Shown: positions 8,125-17,950, counted from the stretch's first letter. The stretch: DNA of 64,000 bases from Tolypothrix sp. PCC 7712 (GCF_025860405.1 NZ_CP063785.1:2542001-2606000); one strand, 5' to 3'. Notes: a model not told the origin generated them from the letters alone. Translations and numbers: made by a program.

Positions 8125-8517
8125 TTACTCGTCACGTTGCAGCCGTTTTAACTCTTCTTGCAATTCTAAGACTTGAGCGCGCAATCCATCTACATCATTA
8201 GTTGCAGAGGTTGCAGTGTTTTTCACCGTTGGCTCTTCATCGTCTTCTAAAATTTCAATACGGCGGGGTTCAGCAGGTGGTTTTTGCTCTGCATCTGTAC
8301 CAGATGTTGGCGGCTGTTGAGCTTGCTTCATCATATCTTCGACAAAGCGACGGGCTTCATCTGTCGTCATTTCGCCCTTTGCCACCATTTCATCTGCCAG
8401 TTTTTGGACTTGCGATCGCAGTTCGGCTAATTTTCCTCCTGCTTTCTCACCTGCGTAAGAAGCTAACCCAACACCGAGGTAAAAAGCTTTTTGAACAATA
8501 TCTCCAAAACCAGGCAT
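8125..8517 (-). CDS. Phasin-like coiled-coil protein, 130 aa
   Basis: The N-terminal half (IVQKAFYLGVGLASYAGEKA, then LRSQVQKLADEMVAKGEMT and RRFVEDMMKQ) matches the style of cyanobacterial proteins annotated as phasin family or polyhydroxyalkanoate granule-associated. The middle is Pro/Glu-rich and disordered. The C-terminus (VDGLRAQVLELQEELKRLQRDE) is a heptad coiled coil. A structural role on granules or membranes is inference. Its start lies 24 bp from the 3' end of the SRP RNA gene on the same strand. Confidence 0.65.
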   Translation of the reverse strand: MPGFGDIVQKAFYLGVGLASYAGEKAGGKLAELRSQVQKLADEMVAKGEMTTDEARRFVEDMMKQAQQPPTSGTDAEQKPPAEPRRIEILEDDEEPTVKNTATSATNDVDGLRAQVLELQEELKRLQRDE

Positions 8518-8540
8518 TGCTGCTGAACGCTCCTAAAAAT

Positions 8541-8640
8541 AGGGCGACCCGGAGACTACGCCTACCACAAGCATCCCGTATTGCTGCTACCTTCCGGTCC
8601 TGACAAGATTTGGGCGTTGAAGTCGCATAGGTCCAGGTCT
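8541..8640 (-). ncRNA. ffs: Signal recognition particle RNA (4.5S type)
   Basis: Read on the minus strand, this contains the universal SRP domain IV core: GTCAGGACCGGAAGG and then AGCAGCAAT. Flanking arms can pair (GACCTGGACC at the 5' end with GGGTC near the 3' end). About 100 nt is the usual size for the bacterial short form lacking an Alu domain. The minus strand has TATTTTTAG right after, a weak U-tract. The RNA works with Ffh and FtsY in membrane protein targeting. The ends are approximate. Confidence 0.9.
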
Positions 8641-8677
8641 ATAAATCATCATAACATTAAATTACTGAATTTTAATG

Positions 8678-8944
8678 TTATTCCATAACAATTCGCCATT
8701 CGTGTAGCTGATATTTTACACAGCCGTTTTTTACCAAGGGGTCAAGGGCTACAATAGCTTGAGCTTCCGCCATCGATTCTGCCTCAAACACCATCATTCC
8801 GCCTCCCAATTCTGCCCAATAACCAGTCTTGGCTTTGTGTCCCTTGGCAATTAAATCCTGAACGTAAGCTTTATGGGCAGGTATATATTGATCAAAGGTA
8901 GGTTTATCAACTGTACCTTCTTCAATCTTCACAAAAGTTGGCAT
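8678..8944 (-). CDS. YciI-family protein, 88 aa
   Basis: The fold is the small ferredoxin-like dimer of YciI proteins. Visible signatures are RPAHKAYV-like PAHKAYVQDLIAKG, GGGMMVFEAESMAEAQAIVALDPL, and the closing VKYQLHEWRIV. The conserved His (PAHK) and Asp (LDP) form the presumed active-site pair of the family. The substrate is unknown. It is a single gene, upstream of the SRP RNA on the same strand. Confidence 0.85.
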   Translation of the reverse strand: MPTFVKIEEGTVDKPTFDQYIPAHKAYVQDLIAKGHKAKTGYWAELGGGMMVFEAESMAEAQAIVALDPLVKNGCVKYQLHEWRIVME

Positions 8945-8984
8945 TTACTTGTGACCTTTAGAATTTTCTGTATCGTAATCTAGT

Positions 8985-9165
8985 AGGGATTGGGGATTGG
9001 GGACAAGGGATGAGGGAGATGAGGAAGATGAGGGGGACTGGAAAAAGCAAGGGGGCAGGGGGCAGGGAGCAGGGGGAGACATAATTAATGACAAACACCC
9101 AATTACCAATTACCAATTACCAATTACCCATTACCCAATGCCCGATGCCCGATGCCCGATAACCT
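8985..9165. repeat. Mixed short tandem repeats
   Basis: GGGGATT, GATGAGG, GGGGGCAGG, CAATTACC and GCCCGAT units follow one another. This fills the gap before the next gene and holds no gene of its own. Confidence 0.7.
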
Positions 9166-9178
9166 TTGACTCTTGTAA

Positions 9179-9724
9179 ATGAATCTCTTTTTTATTGCTT
9201 TGCTACCACCGCAAGATATTCAAGATTACGCTAACCAAATTAAGCAATATTTTGTTGATAATTATGCCAGCAGACACGCGCAAAAGTCTCCTCCACACAT
9301 TACTTTGCAACCACCCTTTCAATGGGCTGATAGCGAGATGTCACGCTTAGAAACATCTGTGGGGGAGTTAGCGATGGGAAAACAGCCAGTACCGATTACC
9401 CTCAAAGGGTTTGCTGCCTTTGCGCCCCGTGTCATATATATAAATGTATTGAGAACTCCAGAATTGTTGAATTTGCAAGCCGATTTAATGGCTCATGTCG
9501 AAGCAACTTTGGGTATTGTGGATGAGGTTGGTAAAACTCGTCCCTTCGCACCCCACATGACAGTTGCATTTCGAGACTTAACAAAGCAGAATTTTAAAGC
9601 AGCTTGGCCAGAATTTGAAAATCGTCAATTGCATTTTGAATTTATTGCCGACAAGTTAACGCTATTAATGCATGACGGTAGAAGATGGAATATTAAATCT
9701 GAGTTTGCTTTATTAACAGAGTAA
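9179..9724 (+). CDS. 2H phosphoesterase, LigT / 2'-5' RNA ligase family
   Basis: The 181-aa protein has both HxT motifs that define 2H enzymes: His40-Ile-Thr42 (PPHITLQPP) and His126-Met-Thr128 (APHMTVAF). These act on 2'-5' or 2',3'-cyclic phosphate bonds in RNA or nucleotides. The physiological substrate of the bacterial proteins is uncertain. The start ATG follows a repeat tract without a clear ribosome site. It appears monocistronic. Confidence 0.88.
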   Translation: MNLFFIALLPPQDIQDYANQIKQYFVDNYASRHAQKSPPHITLQPPFQWADSEMSRLETSVGELAMGKQPVPITLKGFAAFAPRVIYINVLRTPELLNLQADLMAHVEATLGIVDEVGKTRPFAPHMTVAFRDLTKQNFKAAWPEFENRQLHFEFIADKLTLLMHDGRRWNIKSEFALLTE

Positions 9725-9819
9725 ATACCAAAGTTAATCAGCTAATACCTGTTTAATATAAAATATTTTCGTGATTGCTTGAGCGTAAATGTTTGCTGGC
9801 GATCGCATTTATAATTCAG

Positions 9820-10407
9820 TTACATAATTTGCTGTAAATGCAATACAAATCCAGGTAGCACATCTTCACCTGATAAACTTTCAGGGTTATCTAATATCTC
9901 TACATCTTTTCCTGGACGATAAATTTCCACACGCTTATTTTTCCGATCAATTAACCAACCTAGTCGAGCGCCATTTTCAATATATTCCCGCATTTTATCC
10001 TGCAAATCTTTGAGAGAATCGCTAGGGGAACGCAACTCGACTACAAAATCAGGACAGATGGGGGCAAATTTTTCTTGTTGTTCTGGGGTTAAAGCATTCC
10101 ACCTCTCAATTTTTACCCAAGAAGCATCTGGAGAACGATCTGCACCATTGGGTAATTTAAAGCCACCATTAGAGTCAAAAGCGATTCCTAAATCATTGGT
10201 GTCTACCCAATTAAACAGCTGTTGAGTAAGCCTACCATTACGATTGCTAGTTTCTCCACCAGTTGGTGCCATAATTAATACTTCCCCTGATGCTGTGCGC
10301 TCAAATCGATAATTGCGGTTTTTCTGACACATCTGGAAGAACTGCTCATCAGTCAAGTCGATTTTTAATTTTAGGGTAGAAGGCAAAGTGATTGTCGCTG
10401 TGTCCAT
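9820..10407 (-). CDS. Uma2-family (DUF820) PD-(D/E)XK endonuclease-like protein
   Basis: The 195-aa sequence shows the pattern of this very large cyanobacterial family: ERTASGEVLIMAPTGGETSNRN, PDASWVKIERW, FVVELRSPSDSLKDLQDKMREYIENG, LGWLIDRKNKRVEIYRPG. The VVEL and RSPSD region carries the nuclease-fold acidic residues. The biological role is unknown. Members are often multicopy and linked to mobile DNA. Confidence 0.9.
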   Translation of the reverse strand: MDTATITLPSTLKLKIDLTDEQFFQMCQKNRNYRFERTASGEVLIMAPTGGETSNRNGRLTQQLFNWVDTNDLGIAFDSNGGFKLPNGADRSPDASWVKIERWNALTPEQQEKFAPICPDFVVELRSPSDSLKDLQDKMREYIENGARLGWLIDRKNKRVEIYRPGKDVEILDNPESLSGEDVLPGFVLHLQQIM

Positions 10408-10535
10408 AAACTTACCCCAATATATTACTTTCTAGTTTAGTGGAGTGTGGGGAGCGATCGCACAAAGGTAAGCTCAATTATACTAAGCGATCGCACTTTG
10501 CAAACCAATACAAAGGCGATCGCTAAATCTCATTC

Positions 10536-11744
10536 TCACGCTTTAGTATCTACAGAGATATCTGAGATAATTAAATGATCTATATTTTCATGGATTATAT
10601 TTTCTATCTTTACAAAATCATCTTTAAGAAAACTTTCCCAAAAGTCTTGGACTTTTTTCATTAATTTTTCAACATCAGCATCATCATAATCTTTCTGATT
10701 CAAAATATCCTTTTGATAAATAGTTATCCATTTTTCTGCCCAATTACTTTTCTTAAAAATTGTCGAATTATCTCTGGATACTTGATGAATTCTTTCCCTA
10801 ATATTTTTATTGTCGTAAGGGCAAATGAGTAGTCTTATTACAAGATATGCAGAACCATTTTCAAAATGGAACGCAAGTGGTAGGTTTTTATCACGCCATT
10901 CTTGAGAACCAAAGCCTATGTATTTTTTACTGTATCGGTCTAAAAATATTTTTTTAGATGTGATATATTGACTAGCTAATTTAATTATATTATCAGCTAT
11001 TTCCAACTGTAAATCTGGACGATGTTCAAAAATTAAATCCAGAGCTTGTTTATGTTTACCATATATTTTACGGCAGAGTTCTGCAATTTCCGAATCAGTC
11101 ATAATATGTCTCTTAATTAATATAGAATAATGATTTATTAATGTATAAACATCTGTGCCAATAGTAGACTTATAATTATTGCAAATATTATCAAGTATCT
11201 CAGCCACGTTAGAATATGTATATATTCTTCAATTTTCGTCAGAGACTTTATCAGTTTCTGGTGATAAATAAATTAATACTTTTCGATAATTGCTATATTC
11301 AATATCAACAATTTCGCGATATCTCCATAGTTGATTTGAATGTTCACCAGAATCAACCTTATTTTCTATAGCACATACTAATTTGTTACTGGGTGATTGG
11401 ATTAGAATATCAATATTTTGCCACTCTCGTCTAACCTCAGCATCTTTTAAATCAGCTATATCAATATCAACCGCGCTAATATCTGCATACTTTTCATCTT
11501 TAGGGTTCTCTGTCTCTAGCAATACTCGCTTAAGAAATCGCTTCAGAAAAATATCATCCAGTCTGTGATTTTGAGATGGATTTAATAAGAATGCTAGAAA
11601 GTTGGAGTGACGTATTTCCTGACGTACTACGCCAATTGCTTCAAAAATATTGAACTGTGCGAGCTTTGATTCCAGTTCCTCTAATTCTTCATTATCAACA
11701 ATAAATTTTTCTAGTAATGCTCGGTCTTTTGTTGTTATTGTCAT
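10536..11744 (-). pseudogene. PD-(D/E)XK nuclease superfamily gene split by an in-frame TGA
   Basis: Two consecutive frames read as one protein in the same phase. The N-terminal part (start MTITTKDRALLEKF at 11744) has RQEIRHSNFLAFLLNP, a nuclease core NIDILIQS and CAIENKVDSGEHSNQL, and YLSPETDKVSDEN. Then TGA (11229-11231) stands where Trp (TGG) would fit. The frame continues through NVAEILDNICNN to a stop at 10536. A single G-to-A change explains it. The upstream frame could also start at 11960, but the later ATG matches where the nuclease homology begins. Such stand-alone nucleases are often defence- or repair-associated. The TGA could also be a sequencing error. Confidence 0.75.
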
Positions 11745-11980
11745 TACTAATGAATTTTCTGATGAACAACAGTTGTATTGTTCCCAGAAATGAAGCCAAG
11801 ATAACTTTGATACCAAAAATCCGGGTTTTACCGGATTATTGACAGAATAGTGCGGTAAAAATGACATAACACTTTTTCCGATTGATAGTCTCCGCTCAGG
11901 GGAAAAAGTGTCAGAATCGAGGAAGCGATCGCAATTTTCTATGATCGCACTGTTCCTCAAGGCAAACTCTGGAGGGTAAC

Positions 11981-13375
11981 TTGCCTAAATCGATTCAATC
12001 TGTTCAACCACCGCTTAAATTTATTCCCCAACGCTTGAACCGCATTGTCCTCCAGATTGCTCAGTGGTTGTTACCATTTTTTTTACGGTTTCGGACTCGC
12101 CCTTGGTTAGTGGCGGGTATTGTTGAGATTGAAGCGAAGAATGCTGAGGTGTTAGCCCAGCTTTATCAACAGTTTCAAGCTGGTAAAGTTCGCTTTTTGT
12201 TGGCGTTTCGACATCCAGAGGTGGACGATCCTCTCTGTATGTTATATTTACTGTCTCGGATTGTACCCAAGGTTGCGAAGGAAAAAGGGATAGCGTTGCA
12301 ATACCCCGTTCACTCCCATTTTCTTTACGATCGCGGTATGACTTTGTGGGCTGGAGACTGGTTGGGTTGGTTTTTTTCGCGCATGGGAGGTTTGCCAATT
12401 CATCGGGGTAGGCGATTAGATAGACAAGCTATCCAAACAGCACGGGAGTTGTTTGCTAATAGCAATATACCGATCGCAGTAGCACCGGAAGGCGGAAATA
12501 ATGGTCATAGCCAGATTGTTAGCCCCTTAGAACCTGGTGTGGCTCAATTAGGGTTTTGGTGCGTAGAAGATTTACTCAAAGCTCAACGTTCTGAGACTGT
12601 TTTTATTGTCCCGGTTTCTGTTCAGTATCGCTTCGTTAATCCACCTTGGACAAAACTGCATCGATTGTTGAGAAAATTAGAAATTGATAGTGGTTTATCA
12701 GTGCAGTCAGTCGATCAATTGGGTAGTGATCAATTCCCAGAAATTGATTATCAACGCCTCTGTAGGTTAGCAGAATATGTAATTTCTGAGATGGAGGAAT
12801 TTTATCGCCGTTTCTATCATCAACATTTGCCAGCTACACCCGAACTAGAAATTATTGAGCGACTACATCGCCTGATGGATACTGGTTTAAAAGTAACTGA
12901 GCAATATTTTAATATCCAGTCGCAGGGAAATTTTATTGATCGCTGTCGCCGCTTGGAAGAAGTTGGCTGGAGTTATATTTACCGAGAAGATATAGCTGAT
13001 ATTCATGCTTTACCACCCTTCAAACGGGGATTAGCTGATTGGATTGCTGAGGAAGCAGATTTGCGGATGCGACATATGCGTTTGGTGGAAAGTTTTGTTG
13101 CTGTTACCGCTAGCTATATTCAAGAACAGCCAACTGCGGAACGGTTCGCGGAAACATTATTAGTCATCTTCGATATGCTATCTCGAATTGGCGATCGCAA
13201 AAAAATGCCCGCCCGTCCCCGATTAGGATGGCGAAAAGCCCAAATTACCATCGGTGAACCAATTTCGGTAAGCGATCGCTATTTCAATTCCCAGGGCGAT
13301 CGCCAAGCATCTAGACAAGCTGTCAGTCAGTTAACCAAGGATTTAAAAACTGAATTAGACCGATTGATTGAGTAA
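11981..13375 (+). CDS. PlsC-type glycerol-phosphate acyltransferase family protein
   Basis: The 464-aa protein has an acyltransferase domain with the HX4D catalytic motif (His78-PEVD-Asp83 in FRHPEVDDPL), then PIHRGRRLDRQA and VAPEGGNNGH, the acyl-acceptor site. About 230 further residues of helical sequence follow. The start is TTG at 11981, supported by GGAGGG at 11971-11976, and no better start lies nearby. The likely role is in membrane lipid acylation, but the exact acceptor is unknown. The gene diverges from the broken nuclease gene. Confidence 0.82.
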   Translation: MPKSIQSVQPPLKFIPQRLNRIVLQIAQWLLPFFLRFRTRPWLVAGIVEIEAKNAEVLAQLYQQFQAGKVRFLLAFRHPEVDDPLCMLYLLSRIVPKVAKEKGIALQYPVHSHFLYDRGMTLWAGDWLGWFFSRMGGLPIHRGRRLDRQAIQTARELFANSNIPIAVAPEGGNNGHSQIVSPLEPGVAQLGFWCVEDLLKAQRSETVFIVPVSVQYRFVNPPWTKLHRLLRKLEIDSGLSVQSVDQLGSDQFPEIDYQRLCRLAEYVISEMEEFYRRFYHQHLPATPELEIIERLHRLMDTGLKVTEQYFNIQSQGNFIDRCRRLEEVGWSYIYREDIADIHALPPFKRGLADWIAEEADLRMRHMRLVESFVAVTASYIQEQPTAERFAETLLVIFDMLSRIGDRKKMPARPRLGWRKAQITIGEPISVSDRYFNSQGDRQASRQAVSQLTKDLKTELDRLIE

Positions 13376-13475
13376 TTGGTGATTTGTCGTTTGTCATTTG
13401 TCATTTGTCATTTGGTGTTTGGTGTTTGGTAATTTCCCCTCATCCCCCTCATCTCCCAGTCCCCAATCCCTTGCT
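13376..13475. repeat. TTTGTCA / TTTGGTG heptamer repeats
   Basis: Three or four TTTGTCA units and then TTTGGTG units directly follow the acyltransferase stop codon. The same two heptamers recur near 21610 and inside the pbpC gene near 20000. Confidence 0.75.
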
Positions 13476-13506
13476 GTTTTTCTAACCACTAATCAAAGCT
13501 AAATTC

Positions 13507-13881
13507 TCAACTAGTTTGTCTTTTCCAGGTGAAGTAAGAATTTAAATCTCTACTGGTAACTATATAAATTAGGATGATGATACTCAGAACTGCCATAATC
13601 AAACTTCCGATGCTGAGAAAAAGGGAAAGTTTGTCACTCAGTAAAATAACCATTGTGACTAGAATTACAGCCAGGAAACTACAAAGACTCATCATCACCC
13701 ATTTTGCCCATTTATGCCCTTGCAGCACAAAGTACATGACTACAATTGTGAGTAAAATACGTCCAATAGCCCATCTATCTCGTGCAGCGATCACCAGCGT
13801 AGTATCTAAAATACAAAGCAAGATAAACATAGCCAGTAATGTGTTTCGAGCTTTTAAGGCAGCTTGACCTATCTGGAGCAT
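13507..13881 (-). CDS. Four-helix integral membrane protein, 124 aa, unknown function
   Basis: Four hydrophobic spans are visible (about residues 14-32, 41-57, 62-83 and 88-108), with short loops such as AARDRWAIG and QGHKWAKW. I recognise no motif beyond that. It is a single gene on the minus strand. Confidence 0.6.
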   Translation of the reverse strand: MLQIGQAALKARNTLLAMFILLCILDTTLVIAARDRWAIGRILLTIVVMYFVLQGHKWAKWVMMSLCSFLAVILVTMVILLSDKLSLFLSIGSLIMAVLSIIILIYIVTSRDLNSYFTWKRQTS

Positions 13882-14399
13882 GGCTTTTTTCTGGTAATAG
13901 GATATAGAGCGAATTAATTAAATATTAATTTAGCGCTACAAATTGATGCAAAGCAGAAAAAAAACTATCGCCGCATTTCTACTATGCTCATCAGCGAATT
14001 GCTTTCAAAGCTTGCATGAATTCACTTTAAAAAATTAGCTTTAGCTAATATTGTTGCATATTATGACAACTTGTATACAAACATCTCGTTAATTGATATG
14101 AGACCGCTTAACATCTACAAAATTCGCGATGTTGCCCATCAAATTTGAAATTTTAGATTTTGGATTGAACATTCACAACTTCAGATTTAAAAAAGTCTGG
14201 TTGCTTGATCACAGTATCAGAGTAAGCAAGATTAAGTGAGTCGATGGAAATAAATAAAACTATGTTACGAAATCTAAATTGGTTTGAAATTTTTACCAAT
14301 GAAAAATGACCAATGACAGCCTCAGCCAGTTATCTTTAATTTCGCCGACCTACTTATTTGTGAAATAAATCCAAAATCCAAAATTGACTGGTTGAGTTA
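13882..14399. other. Gap of about 520 bp without a recognisable gene
   Basis: It is AT-rich, with scattered AAAATCCAAAATT-type fragments. I see no gene, RNA or clear repeat. Confidence 0.4.
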
Positions 14400-14834
14400 T
14401 CACCATTCTTCTGTAAAGGTGTATTCTCCGGAACTGAAAACTGGAATCGGTTGTGGTTCCTCTTTCATAGGAGTTGGTGGTTTAATCTGACAACTTTCGC
14501 TAGAGTGGTTCTGTTCTTGATGGTGAAGCGATGAAAAGGGAGATTCAGCGTGATGTGCTGAAGTTTGGACATCGCGTTCAACAATGTTGGATTGTGGTTG
14601 AACTAACTCAATATGTGCGACTTGAGTATGGGAAGGTGATAAAGTAACGCGGGTAATCTTACCACCGAGGCGATTAATACCCTGAATCGTTTGCGACAGA
14701 CAACTATAAGGAATTGTCTTGATGTACTTAGCCTTCCGCATTAATGCTCGATGACAGCCCCCTGTCACTTCAATTGTCACTTGGCGATCGCTATAGTCAC
14801 TAAAATCGCCAGGATCAATTATTGTGGTCGCCAT
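14400..14834 (-). CDS. CpcD-domain phycobilisome linker-like protein, 144 aa
   Basis: Residues 15-70 resemble the CpcD/ApcC capping linker domain: RQVTIEVTGGCHRALMRKA, YIKTIPYSCLSQTIQGINRLGGKITRVTLSP. The RLGGKI block is typical. The remaining 75 residues are low-complexity and Gln/His/Pro-rich, unlike the compact 67-80 aa rod and core caps. I take the ATG at 14834 because AAGGTG sits 6 nt upstream; an earlier in-frame start at 14867 lacks this. It may tune phycobilisome assembly, or be a CpcD-like protein with another partner. It lies outside any cpc, apc or pec operon. Confidence 0.75.
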   Translation of the reverse strand: MATTIIDPGDFSDYSDRQVTIEVTGGCHRALMRKAKYIKTIPYSCLSQTIQGINRLGGKITRVTLSPSHTQVAHIELVQPQSNIVERDVQTSAHHAESPFSSLHHQEQNHSSESCQIKPPTPMKEEPQPIPVFSSGEYTFTEEW

Positions 14835-14998
14835 ACAAATCACCTTGAATTTCGATGCTGTTAGCAACTTATCATCAACCTGAATCGATGGACAACCGAA
14901 GTATTAAGTAAATGAATTACATACTGTAATTAAATGGGAACAGAGAAATATCCCTAATTAAAATTAGGCTGTAATTAAATACAGGTTCTTGATTTTTC

Positions 14999-15478
14999 TT
15001 AATAAGGTGTGCCGTCTTTATGGGTAAACTGCCACTTACCTTCTACAAGTAAAGCTTGAATATCATCATCGGGATATGTTCCTTCATCCCCTGGTGTGCG
15101 ATCGCCTATTTCTAAATATAAAACTTCCTCTGAGGTTTCGTTGATCAGGTTGTGGGCGTTTCCAGTTCCCGCCTTGAAACCTGCACACATCCCCGGCGAG
15201 AGCGGAGTTCGTCCTTCATCGGTTTGTAGGGTAGGGTTCCCCTTTAGAATATAGATAAACTCGTCTTGCTTAGAGTGAGCATGACGCAGGGCGGAAATTG
15301 CGTGAGGAGCTAATCTTGTGAGGTTGACACCAAAGTTCGTCAGACCAAACAAATCGCCCAGTGGATGTTTCTCTCTACCCGCTATGCGAGAAGCAAAAGG
15401 CTCTGGATAGTTTGTCGGCTTAGTGCGTGGCGGTGCTTCAGTTGCGTGGATGGCGATGGGATTGATGGGTGATGCCAT
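14999..15478 (-). CDS. Cupin-domain protein, 159 aa
   Basis: A single conserved cupin barrel is visible: HAHSKQDEFIYILKGNPTL (motif 1 with two His and Glu) and GTGNAHNLINETSEEVLYLEIG (motif 2 with the third His). This makes a probable metal site. The family includes sugar isomerases, dioxygenases and pure binding proteins, and nothing here identifies the substrate. It diverges from the response regulator gene. Confidence 0.85.
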   Translation of the reverse strand: MASPINPIAIHATEAPPRTKPTNYPEPFASRIAGREKHPLGDLFGLTNFGVNLTRLAPHAISALRHAHSKQDEFIYILKGNPTLQTDEGRTPLSPGMCAGFKAGTGNAHNLINETSEEVLYLEIGDRTPGDEGTYPDDDIQALLVEGKWQFTHKDGTPY

Positions 15479-15653
15479 AGAAACGCTCTCTTAACAGAAG
15501 ACAAGGGTTAACTATAATTATTATGCGTAAACAAGCAACCTCGAAAGCGATCGCCATGATTGACTGTCTGAATTTTCAAGTTGAGAGGTTTTGGTTAAGA
15601 AGCTATCCAAACTGACTACACCCAAAAACCATTCTTCATTGGTAGCCGCATCC

Positions 15654-17609
15654 ATGAAAATCTTGCTTGTAGAAGATGATGATGTATTAATTAAAGTTCT
15701 GACCAAAAATTTGACAACCCATCACTACATTGTAGATGTTGTAAAAGATGGGGAAATGGGCTGGACTTACGGCTCTACCTTTGAGTATGACTTGATCATA
15801 CTGGATATCATGTTGCCAAATTTGGATGGCATCAGCTTATGCAAGCGTTTTCGGGCACAGGGTTATACGGTGCCAATTCTGTTACTGACGGCTCAAGATA
15901 ACATTACTGCCAAAGTACAAGGATTAGATGCAGGTGCAGATGACTATGTTGTCAAGCCTTTCGATCCCATAGAATTAATTGCCAGAATTCGCGCATTACT
16001 GAGGCGTGGTAGTAACAATCCTTTTCCCTTACTAACTTGGGGGGATTTGCTGCTTAATCCTAGTACTTGTGAAGTAACTTACAATGGCTGTCCCCTGAAC
16101 CTGACAACGATGGAATATGATTTACTAGAACTTTTGCTGCGAAACTGTCAGCATGTGTTCAGTAGTGAAGAACTTTTAGATAAATTATGGTCTTCAGAAG
16201 ATTTTCCTTCTGAGGCTACAGTACGTTCTCATGTTCGCAGGTTGCGGCATAAGTTGGTAGCTGCGGGTGCGCCCCATGATTTTATTGCTACTATGCATGG
16301 ACGGGGTTACTATCTAAAAGCACCTAGCACAGAAGAAGTAAATAATTTATCAGTAACCCCAGAAAATAATTCCCATAGTGCTGCTGTCATAGTTAAATCT
16401 AGAGAAACTGAGAGCGATCGCCCACAGCATTTAATACCGTCGGATTCGCAACAGCAATACTTGGCATTTCTCAACGAGACTTGGACGAGGACTAAACCAC
16501 AAAGTCTCGACCAAATGGGAATTTTATTACAAATCGTCAGAGACTTACAAACCAATCAACTTACACCCCAGCAACAAACACAGGCGCAACATGTGGCTCA
16601 CAAACTCGCAGGAACTCTGGGAATTTTTGGGCTAACCAAGACAATGCATATTGCTCGTCAACTAGAGTATTGGTTAGGCGGTAGGGAGCGACTGCAACCA
16701 AAACACGCACCATTGATGAAAACTCTGGTAACGGCTCTCCAGCAAGATATAGATCATACTACACTGATCCAATTGTCCCAGATTCCGGCTGGCCAGTCAC
16801 CACTATTGCTAATGATCAGTGCAGACAATGAATTCAACCAGTCAATAGTAGCTGTAGCAGCCAGCCGGGGAATTCGCATTCAAATTGCGCCTACACCGGA
16901 TATAGCGCCAGCAATGCTTACCAATGAGCCTGTCTTGGATGGTTTCGGTGAAGATCCTGATGTTATCCTGATGCGGTTACCCTCAATGCCATCAAGAGCA
17001 GAAGTCATCGAACAGCCTAACTCAGAGTTAAGTAACATTTGGAAGACATTGCAGACATTCGCCGAACGTTACCCGAAATTACCAATTGTGGTGATCGGCG
17101 ATCGCGGCGAGATGAGCGATCGCTTAGAAGCAATGCGGCGGGGTGGAAAATTATTTTTGGTAACGCCGACTCCACCAGAACAAATAGTTGACACTGTCGT
17201 GAATTTGCTGCGAGATCCAGAAATTCCCAACAAGGTAATGATCCTTGATGACGATCAAGATTGGTTACGTACTCTCCCCACCTTACTGAAACCTTGGGGA
17301 TTTAAAGTAACTACCCTTGCCGATCCGCAACAATTTTGGACAGTACTCCAAGCAGTTACTCCCGATGCTCTAGTATTAGATGTCAATATGCCACAAATCA
17401 ATGGATTTGAACTCTGCCAACTTCTTCGCAGCGATCCGCATTGGCAGCGGTTGCCAGTATTATTTTTGAGTGTACTCACAGATCCTACTACCCAGAATCA
17501 AGCTTTTGCAGTTGGCGGTGATGATTATCTATGTAAACCCGTGAAAGGGGTAGAATTAGCCAACAGAATTTTGAGGCGGTTACAAAGAGTTAGAGCTTGG
17601 GCAAATTGA
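15654..17609 (+). CDS. Multidomain response regulator: REC, winged helix, HPt, REC-like, REC
   Basis: I take ATG 15654 (MKILLVEDDD) over an earlier in-frame start at 15591, since the receiver domain begins there. Order in the 651-aa protein: receiver (acceptor Asp51 in LDIMLP, Lys101), OmpR/PhoB DNA-binding winged helix (about 125-225), an HPt domain with phosphorylatable His316 (AHKLAGTLGIFG), a receiver-like domain without an obvious acceptor Asp (about 385-520), and a C-terminal receiver (MILDDDQDW, LVLDVNMP, YLCKPVKG). So one protein could take in, store and pass on phosphate and also bind DNA. No histidine kinase gene is adjacent. Confidence 0.88.
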   Translation: MKILLVEDDDVLIKVLTKNLTTHHYIVDVVKDGEMGWTYGSTFEYDLIILDIMLPNLDGISLCKRFRAQGYTVPILLLTAQDNITAKVQGLDAGADDYVVKPFDPIELIARIRALLRRGSNNPFPLLTWGDLLLNPSTCEVTYNGCPLNLTTMEYDLLELLLRNCQHVFSSEELLDKLWSSEDFPSEATVRSHVRRLRHKLVAAGAPHDFIATMHGRGYYLKAPSTEEVNNLSVTPENNSHSAAVIVKSRETESDRPQHLIPSDSQQQYLAFLNETWTRTKPQSLDQMGILLQIVRDLQTNQLTPQQQTQAQHVAHKLAGTLGIFGLTKTMHIARQLEYWLGGRERLQPKHAPLMKTLVTALQQDIDHTTLIQLSQIPAGQSPLLLMISADNEFNQSIVAVAASRGIRIQIAPTPDIAPAMLTNEPVLDGFGEDPDVILMRLPSMPSRAEVIEQPNSELSNIWKTLQTFAERYPKLPIVVIGDRGEMSDRLEAMRRGGKLFLVTPTPPEQIVDTVVNLLRDPEIPNKVMILDDDQDWLRTLPTLLKPWGFKVTTLADPQQFWTVLQAVTPDALVLDVNMPQINGFELCQLLRSDPHWQRLPVLFLSVLTDPTTQNQAFAVGGDDYLCKPVKGVELANRILRRLQRVRAWAN

Positions 17610-17611
17610 TT

Positions 17612-17820
17612 ATAGGGCATAGGGCATAGGGCATTGGGTAATTGGTAATTGGTAATTGGTGATAGGAATTTCTCCCCTCATCTACCTCATCTACCTCATC
17701 TCCTCTTAGTGTTTGGTAATTTGTCAGCAAAAAAATCATTTCATCTCCCCATTGTTTCGGACTTTTGGAGGGACAATGACAACATCTTTCCCATGCCCTA
17801 TGCCCTATGCCCTATGCCCA
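17612..17820. repeat. TAGGGCA, GGTAATT and ATGCCCT short tandem repeats
   Basis: Units of TAGGGCA, ATTGGTA, CTACCTCAT and, near the end, ATGCCCT, the inverse of the first. The two arms (17612-17635 and 17793-17818) are complementary and could pair across the region. An open frame crossing it is not a gene. Confidence 0.65.
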
Positions 17821-17855
17821 AAAACTCCATCTCCTTGTGCGTGGAGTTTTTCATT
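17820..17855 (+). terminator. Terminator downstream of the response regulator
   Basis: AAAACTCCA pairs with TGGAGTTTT across a 12-nt loop, followed by TTCATTT. The U-rich side is on the plus strand. Confidence 0.65.
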
Positions 17856-17950
17856 TAGTAAATGAACTGATAATTTCGTAAGGCTAAAAAATGTTACTTA
17901 AAGTTTACTGAACATTTAATGTAGCAATTTTTGAGAGACAATAATCTTAT

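Noticed and set aside
17649..17858. 69-codon frame after the response regulator
   Set aside because: It runs through short tandem repeats and ends in the terminator hairpin.
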